A stretch of DNA of 64,000 nt from Parvibaculum sp002684405 (GTDB taxonomy: Bacteria; Pseudomonadota; Alphaproteobacteria; Parvibaculales; Parvibaculaceae), in contig OZ223207.1 of assembly GCA_965140395.1 (NCBI GenBank), positions 1,116,001 to 1,180,000 of the forward strand. Direction: 5' to 3'. The first letter of the stretch is position 1. Each line of letters starts with the position of its first letter. Made by a program: the position numbers and the translations under genes. The notes beneath the pieces were generated by a model. That model did no database searches, had not been told where the DNA came from, and worked only from the letters and a program-made list of their open reading frames with translations. Positions 11,411 to 18,608 of the stretch are shown one piece after another.

Positions 11411-14290
11411 TTGTCCGATACTCCAGAAACCGATCAGCCGGGCGACGAGCCGATGTCCGGAAACGGGGACGGCATGAACGGCGGTCCTGGTGGCGGCCAG
11501 GGTGGCGGCCAGGGTGGCGGCGCCGGAAACGGCGAAGGCGGCGGCCCGCCGCCCGAGCGCGATGTGGCCCCGATTTCCATCGAAGAGGAAATGCGCACCT
11601 CCTATCTCGATTACGCGATGAGCGTGATCGTGAGCCGTGCGCTGCCGGATGCGCGCGACGGGCTCAAGCCCGTGCATCGCCGCATTCTCTTCTCGATGAA
11701 CGAGAACGGCTACGACTGGAACAAGGCCTATCGCAAATCGGCCCGCGTGGTCGGCGATGTGATCGGTAAGTATCACCCGCATGGCGACCAGTCGATTTAC
11801 GACGCGCTGGTGCGCATGGCGCAGGATTTCTCCATGCGCCTGCCGCTGGCCGACGGTCAGGGCAATTTCGGCTCGGTGGACGGCGACCCCGCCGCCGCCA
11901 TGCGTTACACCGAAGTGCGCATGGCCAAGGCCGCGCATGCGCTCCTGAACGATATCGACAAGGATACGGTCGATTTCCAGGACAACTACGACGCAACCGA
12001 GCGCGAACCCAGCGTTCTGCCGGCCGAGTTTCCGAACCTTCTTGTCAACGGCGCCAATGGTATCGCCGTCGGCATGGCGACCAATGTGCCGCCGCATAAC
12101 CTCGGCGAAGTGATCGACGCCTGCGTTGCGCTGCTCGACAATCCGGATATCTCCATCGATGAGCTGATCGAATATGTTCCGGGGCCGGACTTTCCGACCG
12201 GCGGGATCATGCTCGGCCGCGCCGGCGCGAAATCGGCCTATCACACCGGGCGCGGCTCCATCGCCGTGCGCGCGAAGGTCGATATCGAGGAGACCAAGAA
12301 AGACCGCCAGGCGATCATCGTCAGCGAAATTCCCTATCAGGTGAACAAGACGACGCTGATCGAGAAGATTGCCGAACTGGTTCGCGACAAGCGCGTCGAA
12401 GGCATCAGCGACCTGCGCGACGAGTCCGACCGGCAGGGCATGCGCATCGTGATCGAGCTGAAGCGCGACGCGGTGCCCGATGTCGTGCTGAACCAGCTTT
12501 ATCGCTTCTCGCAGCTTCAATCGTCCTTCGCCGCCAACATGCTGGCGCTTGACCATGGCCGCCCGGAAGTGATGAACCTGAAGCGGATGCTGCAGGCCTT
12601 CGCGGCTTTCCGTGAAGAAGTCATTACGCGGCGGACCAAGTTCGAACTCGGCAAGGCGCGCGACAGGGCGCATGTGCTGGTGGGACTTGCCATCGCCGTT
12701 GCCAATATCGACGAATTCATTCGTATCATCCGTTCATCGCCCGATCCCTCGACCGCGCGCGAGCGACTGACGGAGCGTAGCTGGCCCGCGCAGGACATTG
12801 CCCCGCTGGTGCTCCTCATCGACGATCCGCGCCATCGCCTGTCGGACGACGGCACGCTGACCCTCAGCGACACTCAGGCTCGCGCCATTCTCGACCTGCG
12901 CCTGCAGCGCCTGACGGCACTGGGCCGCGATGAAATCGGCGACGAGCTGAAGGGCTTAGGCGAAAGCATCGAGGAATATCTTTCCATTCTCCGCTCGCGC
13001 GAGCGGGTGCTTGAGATCATCCGCGACGAACTGATCGGCATCCGGAAGGAATTCGCCACGCCGCGCCGCACCGAGATCGCGGCAGCCGAGTTCGAGATGG
13101 AAGACGAAGATCTCATCCAGCGCGAAGAGATGGTCGTCACCGTCAGCCATCAGGGCTACATCAAGCGCGTGCCGCTCTCCACCTATCGGGCGCAGCGCCG
13201 TGGCGGCAAGGGCCGTTCCGGCATGTCGACCAAGGATGAGGATTTCGTCACCCGCATCTTCGTGGCCAACACGCATACGCCGATGCTTTTCTTCTCGTCG
13301 AACGGCATGGCCTACAAGCTGAAGGTCTGGAAGCTGCCTCTGGGCTCGCCGACATCGCGCGGCAAGGCGATGATCAATCTGCTGCCGCTGGCGCAGGACG
13401 AGTATATCTCCACGGTCATGCCGATGCCGGAAGACGAGGAGAGCTGGGGCAACCTCCATGTGATGTTCGCCACCCGGAGCGGCAATGTCCGCCGCAACAA
13501 GCTGTCCGACTTCGTGCAGATCAATCGCGGCGGCAAGATCGCGATGAAGCTGGAAGACGAAGAGGACGGTATCGTCTCGGTTCAGATCTGCACTGAAGAC
13601 GACGACGTTCTGATGACGACGGCAGGCGGCCGCTCGATCCGCTTCCCCGTTACCGATGTGCGCGTCTTTGCGGGCCGCACCTCCACCGGCGTGCGCGGCA
13701 TCCGCCTTGGCGACGGCGACACGCTGATCGGCATGAGCATCTTGCGCCATGTCGACGCCACGCCTGCGGAGTCCCGCGCCTATCTGAAACAAGCCGCTGC
13801 CATGCGCCGTGCCGCGTCGGGCGAAGCCCATGAGGCGGAAGCCGATATCGCCGAGCCGGAAGAGGGCGACGAGGAGGGTGGCGACGAACTCACGCTTTCG
13901 CCTGAGCGTTATACCGAGCTCGGCGCGAGAGAGCAGTTCGTTCTCACCGTTAGCGAAAAGGGCTTCGGCAAGCGATCCTCGTCCTATGACTACCGGACTT
14001 CCGGACGTGGCGGCAAAGGCATTATCGCGATGGCCGTCACGCAGCGGAACGGCAATCTCGTCGCTTCCTTCCCCGTGGAGGGACACGACCAGATCATGCT
14101 GGTAACCGATGCGGGTCAGCTCATTCGTTGCCCGGTGGACGATGTTCGCGCCGCCGGCCGCGCGACGCAGGGCGTCACCATTTTCCGCACCGCCGCCGAT
14201 GAGCGTGTTGTTTCCGTCGAACATATCGGCGAGGCTGGCGAGGAAGAAGGCGACGACACCGAAAGCGGTGGCGAAGACGCTGGCGAGTAA
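11411..14290 (+). CDS. gyrA: DNA gyrase subunit A
   Basis: GyrA is the DNA breakage-reunion subunit of gyrase; it introduces negative supercoils with GyrB. I choose the TTG at 11411 (reads SDTPETDQPG after Met), giving 959 residues; an ATG at 11453 is the alternative. A Gly/Gln-rich extension of about 35 residues precedes the conserved core. The core includes SIEEEMRTSYLDYAMSVI, the quinolone-resistance region HPHGDQSIYDA and the catalytic Tyr166 in AAMRYTEVR. The residue at the E. coli Ser83 position is Gln127; Asp131 matches Asp87. The C-terminal beta-pinwheel contains the GyrA box (QRRGGKG), interrupted by an acidic insert near residues 820-840, and ends in an acidic tail. coaD follows after 33 bases. 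Confidence 0.96.
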   Translation: MSDTPETDQPGDEPMSGNGDGMNGGPGGGQGGGQGGGAGNGEGGGPPPERDVAPISIEEEMRTSYLDYAMSVIVSRALPDARDGLKPVHRRILFSMNENGYDWNKAYRKSARVVGDVIGKYHPHGDQSIYDALVRMAQDFSMRLPLADGQGNFGSVDGDPAAAMRYTEVRMAKAAHALLNDIDKDTVDFQDNYDATEREPSVLPAEFPNLLVNGANGIAVGMATNVPPHNLGEVIDACVALLDNPDISIDELIEYVPGPDFPTGGIMLGRAGAKSAYHTGRGSIAVRAKVDIEETKKDRQAIIVSEIPYQVNKTTLIEKIAELVRDKRVEGISDLRDESDRQGMRIVIELKRDAVPDVVLNQLYRFSQLQSSFAANMLALDHGRPEVMNLKRMLQAFAAFREEVITRRTKFELGKARDRAHVLVGLAIAVANIDEFIRIIRSSPDPSTARERLTERSWPAQDIAPLVLLIDDPRHRLSDDGTLTLSDTQARAILDLRLQRLTALGRDEIGDELKGLGESIEEYLSILRSRERVLEIIRDELIGIRKEFATPRRTEIAAAEFEMEDEDLIQREEMVVTVSHQGYIKRVPLSTYRAQRRGGKGRSGMSTKDEDFVTRIFVANTHTPMLFFSSNGMAYKLKVWKLPLGSPTSRGKAMINLLPLAQDEYISTVMPMPEDEESWGNLHVMFATRSGNVRRNKLSDFVQINRGGKIAMKLEDEEDGIVSVQICTEDDDVLMTTAGGRSIRFPVTDVRVFAGRTSTGVRGIRLGDGDTLIGMSILRHVDATPAESRAYLKQAAAMRRAASGEAHEAEADIAEPEEGDEEGGDELTLSPERYTELGAREQFVLTVSEKGFGKRSSSYDYRTSGRGGKGIIAMAVTQRNGNLVASFPVEGHDQIMLVTDAGQLIRCPVDDVRAAGRATQGVTIFRTAADERVVSVEHIGEAGEEEGDDTESGGEDAGE
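11489..11524 (+). repeat. 12-bp tandem repeat inside gyrA 5' end
   Basis: Two perfect copies of GGTGGCGGCCAG and a third diverged copy lie head to tail. They encode the GGGQGGGQGGGA stretch of the GyrA N-terminal extension and are likely to vary in copy number by slippage. Confidence 0.75.
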
Positions 14291-14323
14291 GCCGGTAAAA
14301 AGAACGGGCAGGAGATTTCCGGC

Positions 14324-14836
14324 ATGACGAAAACGGGACTTTATCCCGGCACATTCGACCCGATGACGAATGGCCATGTGGACATCATCCGGCGGGCGCT
14401 CAGGGTGGTGGATCATCTGGTCATTGCCATTGGCGTTCATGCCACCAAGGCGCCGATGCTGTCGCTGGACGAGCGCTTCGACCTGATCGAACGCGAAGTT
14501 TCGCCGATCGCGAAGGAAATGGGCGGCAAGGTTTCGACCGCATCGTTTTCCGGGCTCGTGGTCGATGCGGCCGATGAGTTCGGCGCCTCCATCATCGTGC
14601 GCGGCTTACGCGGATCGGTGGATTATGAATATGAAGAAGCCATGGTGGGGATGAACCGCACCATGAACCCGAAAGTCGAGACGGTGTTTCTTGCCGCCTC
14701 GCCGGAAACGGGACATATCTCGTCCACGCTTGTGCGTCAGATCGCGCAGATGGGCGGCGATATTTCGCCTTTCGTGCCTGTATCGGTGCGCGAAAAGATG
14801 ATGGCCAGGGTTGCCGAGCTGAAAGCCAAGGGCTGA
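14324..14836 (+). CDS. coaD: phosphopantetheine adenylyltransferase
   Basis: CoaD adenylates 4'-phosphopantetheine to dephospho-CoA, the fourth step of CoA synthesis, in the cytosol. The 170-residue length is normal. The nucleotidyltransferase motif YPGTFDPMTNGHVDIIRRA is present, with Thr10 and His18 in the E. coli positions. The second conserved block, ISSTLVRQIAQMGGDIS (the ISSTxVR motif), is intact. RGLRGSVDYEYEE is the substrate-contacting region. The ATG at 14324 lies 33 bases after the gyrA stop and 11 bases downstream of a GGCAGGAG ribosome-binding site, so co-transcription with gyrA is likely. Confidence 0.96.
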   Translation: MTKTGLYPGTFDPMTNGHVDIIRRALRVVDHLVIAIGVHATKAPMLSLDERFDLIEREVSPIAKEMGGKVSTASFSGLVVDAADEFGASIIVRGLRGSVDYEYEEAMVGMNRTMNPKVETVFLAASPETGHISSTLVRQIAQMGGDISPFVPVSVREKMMARVAELKAKG

Positions 14837-14873
14837 AACCGGGCTCATTGCTCCCTAAAAACCGGAGATCAGA

Positions 14874-15425
14874 ATGCACAAACTCGTAGCGGCCTTTGCG
14901 CTTGCGGCCTTTGCGTTCCTTGCGCCTCTCGCGCATGCCGAGGACGGGCAGAAGCTCGATCCGGAAAACACGCTCTACATGGACCTGAAAGACGGCCGTG
15001 TCGTCATCAAGCTCTATCCGGAAATCGCTCCCAAAACGGTCGAGCGGATCAAGAAGCTGACGCGGGAGGGTTTTTACGACGGGCTCGTTTTCCATCGCGT
15101 GATCGACGGCTTCATGGCGCAGGGTGGCGATCCCACGGGCACAGGACGGGGCTCTTCCATGTATCCGGACCTGCCGGCCGAATTCACCAACAAGCTGAGC
15201 TTCGGACGCGGCACGGTCGGTCTCGCGCGCTCATCGTCGCCCGATAGCGGCAACAGCCAGTTTTTCATCTGTTTCCAGGATTGCAGTTTCCTGGACGGGC
15301 AATACACCATCTGGGGCCAGGTCGTCTCCGGCATGGATCATGTCGACAACATCAAGCGCGGCGAACCGCCTGTAAATCCCGACAAGATCGTTCGGATGCA
15401 GGTTGCCGCAGACGCCAAGAAATAG
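14874..15425 (+). CDS. peptidyl-prolyl cis-trans isomerase, cyclophilin type, exported
   Basis: This 183-residue protein has a clear Sec signal peptide (MHKLVAAFALAAFAFL... ending AHA, cleavage near residue 22), so it should act in the periplasm. The cyclophilin domain is intact: VFHRVIDGFMAQGGDPTG carries the catalytic Arg, with SSPDSGNSQFFICF and SFLDGQYTIWGQV following. It catalyses proline isomerisation during protein folding (PpiA-like). A second cyclophilin without a signal peptide follows 11 bases downstream, suggesting a tandem duplication with split location. Confidence 0.93.
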   Translation: MHKLVAAFALAAFAFLAPLAHAEDGQKLDPENTLYMDLKDGRVVIKLYPEIAPKTVERIKKLTREGFYDGLVFHRVIDGFMAQGGDPTGTGRGSSMYPDLPAEFTNKLSFGRGTVGLARSSSPDSGNSQFFICFQDCSFLDGQYTIWGQVVSGMDHVDNIKRGEPPVNPDKIVRMQVAADAKK

Positions 15426-15436
15426 GAGCCGCCTTC

Positions 15437-15910
15437 ATGGCCGATATCAAAGATCCCGAAAACACGATCATCATGGAAATTCCCCATGGCGAGGTCGTCA
15501 TCGAGCTTCGTCCGGACCTCGCGCCGAAGCATGTCGAACGCATCAAGGAACTTGCCCGCGAAGGCTTTTACGACGGTGTCGCTTTCCATCGCGTGATCGA
15601 CGGCTTCATGGCGCAGGGCGGCGATCCGACGGGCACCGGCACGGGCGGCTCCGGCAAGAAGCTGCCGGCCGAGTTTTCGCGTGAGCCGCATGTTCGCGGC
15701 GTCTGCTCCATGGCCCGCACGCAGGACCCGAACAGCGCGGATTCGCAGTTCTTCATCGTGTTCGACGACGCCAGCTTCCTCGACGGCCAGTACACGGTCT
15801 GGGGCAAGGTGATTTCCGGCATGGAAGCCGTCGACAAGATCAAGCGCGGCGAGCCAGTACGCGAGCCCGACCGGATCGCGTCCATGAAGGTCGCGGCGGA
15901 CGTGGCCTGA
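15437..15910 (+). CDS. peptidyl-prolyl cis-trans isomerase, cyclophilin type, cytosolic
   Basis: I place the start at the ATG at 15437 (MADIKDPENT), which follows AGGAGCC and gives 157 residues. The frame stays open further upstream, but that part is antisense-like sequence within the preceding gene. Catalytic motif FHRVIDGFMAQGGDPTG and the substrate-binding SADSQFFIVF and SFLDGQYTVWGKV are conserved. There is no signal peptide, so this is the cytosolic PpiB-like partner of the exported cyclophilin just upstream. The two share long identical blocks and probably arose by duplication. Confidence 0.93.
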   Translation: MADIKDPENTIIMEIPHGEVVIELRPDLAPKHVERIKELAREGFYDGVAFHRVIDGFMAQGGDPTGTGTGGSGKKLPAEFSREPHVRGVCSMARTQDPNSADSQFFIVFDDASFLDGQYTVWGKVISGMEAVDKIKRGEPVREPDRIASMKVAADVA

Positions 15911-15919
15911 TAACAAACC

Positions 15920-15955
15920 TCGTTATTGCGAGGAGCGCAGCGACGAAGCAATCCA
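15920..15955. repeat. short dispersed palindromic repeat (TTGCGAGGAGCGCAGCGACG type)
   Basis: The segment has the core GCGAGGAGCGCAGCGACGAA followed by GCAATCC. I recognise this as a widespread intergenic repeat type in alphaproteobacteria and some other bacteria. Only one copy lies in this window, in the gap between the second cyclophilin gene and queA. The identification is from memory of the motif. Confidence 0.6.
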
Positions 15956-16006
15956 GCTCCGGTCCCACCTGCAATCAATTAGGTGGCCATAGTCGGATAT
16001 AACAGT

Positions 16007-16097
16007 CGTCATGGCCCGCTTTATGCGGGCCATCCACGTCTTGTCGCCCGGAAAACCGTAAAAGACGTGGATGACCCGGACGAGCCGGGTCATGACG
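16007..16097. repeat. 91-bp nested inverted repeat (cloverleaf-like)
   Basis: The outer arms CGTCATG and CATGACG close the element. Inside are the arms CCACGTCTT and AAGACGTGG, and two further small hairpins: GGCCCG/CGGGCC at the left and CCCGG/CCGGG at the right. The result is a symmetric multi-hairpin, as in REP-type or MITE-like elements. It fills most of the intergenic space upstream of queA and may also affect transcription between the flanking genes. Confidence 0.75.
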
Positions 16098-16165
16098 GTA
16101 ATTCGTATGCCCGGCCATGAGTGAAGCCCGGGCTGCCGGTTTGTATGAATAGTCGGATCAAACCC

Positions 16166-17251
16166 ATGCGCGTCGATGAATTCGACTTCGAGCTCCCGGA
16201 AGAGCGTATCGCCTTGCGTCCCGCGCGGCCGCGTGATGCGGCGCGCATGCTCGTCGTCGGGCCGGAGGAGAATGCACTTGCCGACAAGGGCGTGCGCGAT
16301 CTGCCGGACTTTCTGGAGCCGGGCGACGTTCTCGTATTCAACGATACGAAGGTAATCCCGGCGCGGCTTTTCGGTACGCGGCAGCGCGGCGAGGCCGTGG
16401 CGCGCATCGAGGTGATGCTTCATCTCCGCGAGGGACCGAGCCTGTGGCGCGCCTTTCTACGTCCGGCCAAAAAACTCGCCATCGGCGAAACGATTGCTTT
16501 CGAAGGCGGTCTGGAAGCACAGGTCGTCGAGAAGAATGAGGGCGGGGAGAGCGTGTTGCAGTTCTCGCAATCCGGCCCCGATCTCGATCAGGCGATTGCG
16601 GTGGCCGGCGTCATGCCGTTGCCGCCCTATATCGCCCGCAAGCGCGAGACGGATGAGGAAGACCTTTCCGACTATCAGACGATGTATGCCGACGAGCTAG
16701 GCGCCGTTGCCGCGCCCACAGCGGGGCTGCATTTCACGCCCGAGCTGATCGCCGCCATCGAGGCGCGCGGCGTGCGCATGGTGCGGCTGACGCTTCATGT
16801 GGGCGCGGGCACGTTTCTTCCCGTCACGGCGGACGATACCGACGCCCACAAGATGCATTCCGAGGTTGGCGAGATCACCGAGGAAGAGGCCGAAGCGATC
16901 AATACGGCCCGCAAGGCAGGCGGTCGTATCGTTGCCGTCGGCACCACGTCCTTGCGCCTCCTCGAAACCGCGACGGATACGGATGGCGTGGTTCATCCCT
17001 GGCGCGGCGGGACCGACATCTTCATCACGCCCGGCTATCGCTTCCATGCGGTGGATATGCTGATGACGAATTTCCACCTGCCGCGCTCGACGCTCTTCAT
17101 GCTGGTTTCCGCGTTGCGCAGCACGGCGGAGATGAAAGCGGCTTATGCGCACGCCATCGCCGCCGGGTATCGTTTCTATTCCTACGGGGATTCCAGTCTC
17201 ATCTATCGGCGCGATCCGGACAGCGCACAGGAAAGCGAGCACAGGCCATGA
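16166..17251 (+). CDS. queA: S-adenosylmethionine:tRNA ribosyltransferase-isomerase
   Basis: QueA transfers and isomerises the ribosyl part of SAM onto preQ1 in tRNA, forming epoxyqueuosine at position 34. The start at 16166 (MRVDEFDFELPEERIALRP) gives the usual length of 361 residues; an in-frame ATG at 16121 lies inside the repeat-containing spacer. Family blocks are clear: RPARPRDAARMLV, VFNDTKVIPARLFG, PLPPYIARKRE, YADELGAVAAPTAGLHFT and TFLPVTADD. The stop overlaps the tgt start by 4 bases (ATGA), which indicates translational coupling in a queuosine operon. Confidence 0.96.
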   Translation: MRVDEFDFELPEERIALRPARPRDAARMLVVGPEENALADKGVRDLPDFLEPGDVLVFNDTKVIPARLFGTRQRGEAVARIEVMLHLREGPSLWRAFLRPAKKLAIGETIAFEGGLEAQVVEKNEGGESVLQFSQSGPDLDQAIAVAGVMPLPPYIARKRETDEEDLSDYQTMYADELGAVAAPTAGLHFTPELIAAIEARGVRMVRLTLHVGAGTFLPVTADDTDAHKMHSEVGEITEEEAEAINTARKAGGRIVAVGTTSLRLLETATDTDGVVHPWRGGTDIFITPGYRFHAVDMLMTNFHLPRSTLFMLVSALRSTAEMKAAYAHAIAAGYRFYSYGDSSLIYRRDPDSAQESEHRP

Positions 17252-18369
17252 GCGCGTTCAGTTTCGATCTGCAGGGAACCGATGGGAAAGCGCGCACCGG
17301 CGTCATCCATACCCCGCGCGGCGACATTCGCACGCCTGCCTTCATGCCTGTCGGTACCGCCGGTACGGTGAAGGCCATGTATCCCGAACAGGTGCGGGAG
17401 ACGGGCGCGGACATCATTCTCGGCAACACCTATCATCTGATGCTTCGTCCGGGGGCGGAGGAAGTGGCCGCGCTCGGCGGGCTGCACAAATTCGCCAACT
17501 GGCCGCATCCGATCCTGACCGACTCCGGCGGCTTTCAGGTCATGTCGCTTGCCCGTCTCCGCAAGATGACGGAGGAGGGCGTGACCTTCCAGTCGCATAT
17601 CGACGGGTCGCGCCACATGCTTTCGCCTGAACGTTCCATCGAGATCCAGTGCCTGCTGGGCTCCGATATCCAGATGGTGCTCGACGAGTGCACGCCGTTT
17701 CCGGCGACCGAGGCGGAAGCTGAAAAGTCCATGGAGCTGTCGCTTCGCTGGGCCGCCCGCTCGAAAGAGGCCTTCGCCGCCCAGCCGCTCCGCAAGGAAG
17801 GCATGGCGCTTTTCGGCATCGTGCAGGGCAGCACCTATGAGCCCCTGCGCCGCCGCTCGGCCGAGGGGCTCGTCGAGATCGGGTTCGACGGCTATGCGGT
17901 CGGCGGGCTCGCCGTGGGCGAGGGGCAGGAAGCGATGCTGCGCGTCCTCGACTACGCGCCCGACATGCTCCCGCGGGACAAGCCCCGCTATCTGATGGGC
18001 GTCGGCACGCCGGACGATCTCGTGGAAGCCGTCCGGCGCGGCATCGATATGTTCGACTGCGTCATGCCGACCCGGAACGGGCGCCACGGGCTCGCCTTCA
18101 CCCGCTTCGGCAAGATCAACCTCAAGAATGCCCGCCATGCCACCGACACGAGCCCGCTCGACCCGGAGAGCAGCTGTCCGGCCGCGCGGGACTATTCCCG
18201 GGCCTATCTCCATCACCTCGTGAAGTCGGGCGAGATGCTCGGCTCCATGCTGGTGAGCTGGAATAATATCCACTACTACCAGTCGCTCATGGCCGGGATG
18301 CGGGCCGCGATTTCGGAGGGCCGGTTCGAGGCTTTCGTCGCGGATTTCAAGGCGGCGCAGGGGGCATGA
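17248..18369 (+). CDS. tgt: queuine tRNA-ribosyltransferase (zinc site degenerate)
   Basis: Tgt exchanges guanine 34 of GUN-anticodon tRNAs for preQ1. The protein has 373 residues. Catalytic residues are present: Asp92 in TDSGGFQVMS and the nucleophile Asp270 in DMFDCVMPTRNGR. The tRNA/Q-pocket GxAVGGLAVGE is also present. The C-terminal zinc site is unusual. Aligned with E. coli Tgt, the CxCx2C...H ligands are Ser308, Cys310, Ala313 and Asn339, so three of four are gone, although the surrounding RDYSRAYLHHL and YYQSLMAGMR blocks are conserved. It overlaps queA by 4 bases. The gene is otherwise full length and looks functional. Confidence 0.95.
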   Translation: MSAFSFDLQGTDGKARTGVIHTPRGDIRTPAFMPVGTAGTVKAMYPEQVRETGADIILGNTYHLMLRPGAEEVAALGGLHKFANWPHPILTDSGGFQVMSLARLRKMTEEGVTFQSHIDGSRHMLSPERSIEIQCLLGSDIQMVLDECTPFPATEAEAEKSMELSLRWAARSKEAFAAQPLRKEGMALFGIVQGSTYEPLRRRSAEGLVEIGFDGYAVGGLAVGEGQEAMLRVLDYAPDMLPRDKPRYLMGVGTPDDLVEAVRRGIDMFDCVMPTRNGRHGLAFTRFGKINLKNARHATDTSPLDPESSCPAARDYSRAYLHHLVKSGEMLGSMLVSWNNIHYYQSLMAGMRAAISEGRFEAFVADFKAAQGA

Positions 18370-18432
18370 ATGCTATCTTGCCCAAAGCGTGGTTTTCTCA
18401 AGCTCAATCTTGCCCAAACCATGCCTGGAGTG

Positions 18433-18460
18433 TTGACCGCCGCCCAAGCTCCCCTTAAGT
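18433..18460 (+). promoter_or_regulatory. candidate promoter for tRNA-Lys
   Basis: TTGACC at 18433-18438 and TTAAGT at 18455-18460 are separated by 16 bases, about 60 bases upstream of the tRNA. The -35 is near consensus and the -10 is weak. Confidence 0.35.
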
Positions 18461-18521
18461 TCCGCGCACTTTCCGGCGGCTGGCGCGGGTCCCCGACTCG
18501 CCCGAATAGCCGTTTCAGGAC

Positions 18522-18597
18522 GGGCCCTTAGCTCAGCTGGTAGAGCAACTGACTTTTAATCAGTAGGTCGATGGTTCGAACCCATCAGGGCTCACCA
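18522..18597 (+). tRNA. tRNA-Lys (anticodon UUU)
   Basis: The 76-base gene folds into a cloverleaf. The acceptor stem GGGCCCT pairs with AGGGCTC (one G-U), followed by discriminator A and an encoded CCA at 18595-18597. The D-arm includes GCTCAGCTGGTAGAGC. The anticodon stem ACTGA/TCAGT encloses the loop CTTTTAA with anticodon TTT at 18555-18557. The T-arm ATGGTTCGAACCCAT is canonical. It lies between tgt and the convergent HD/dioxygenase gene, whose stop is only 11 bases away. Confidence 0.97.
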
Positions 18598-18608
18598 CTT
18601 ATCCCCGC

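Noticed and set aside
15911..16165. preQ1 riboswitch upstream of queA
   Set aside because: The space is taken by dispersed palindromic repeats; no preQ1 aptamer features could be recognised by eye.
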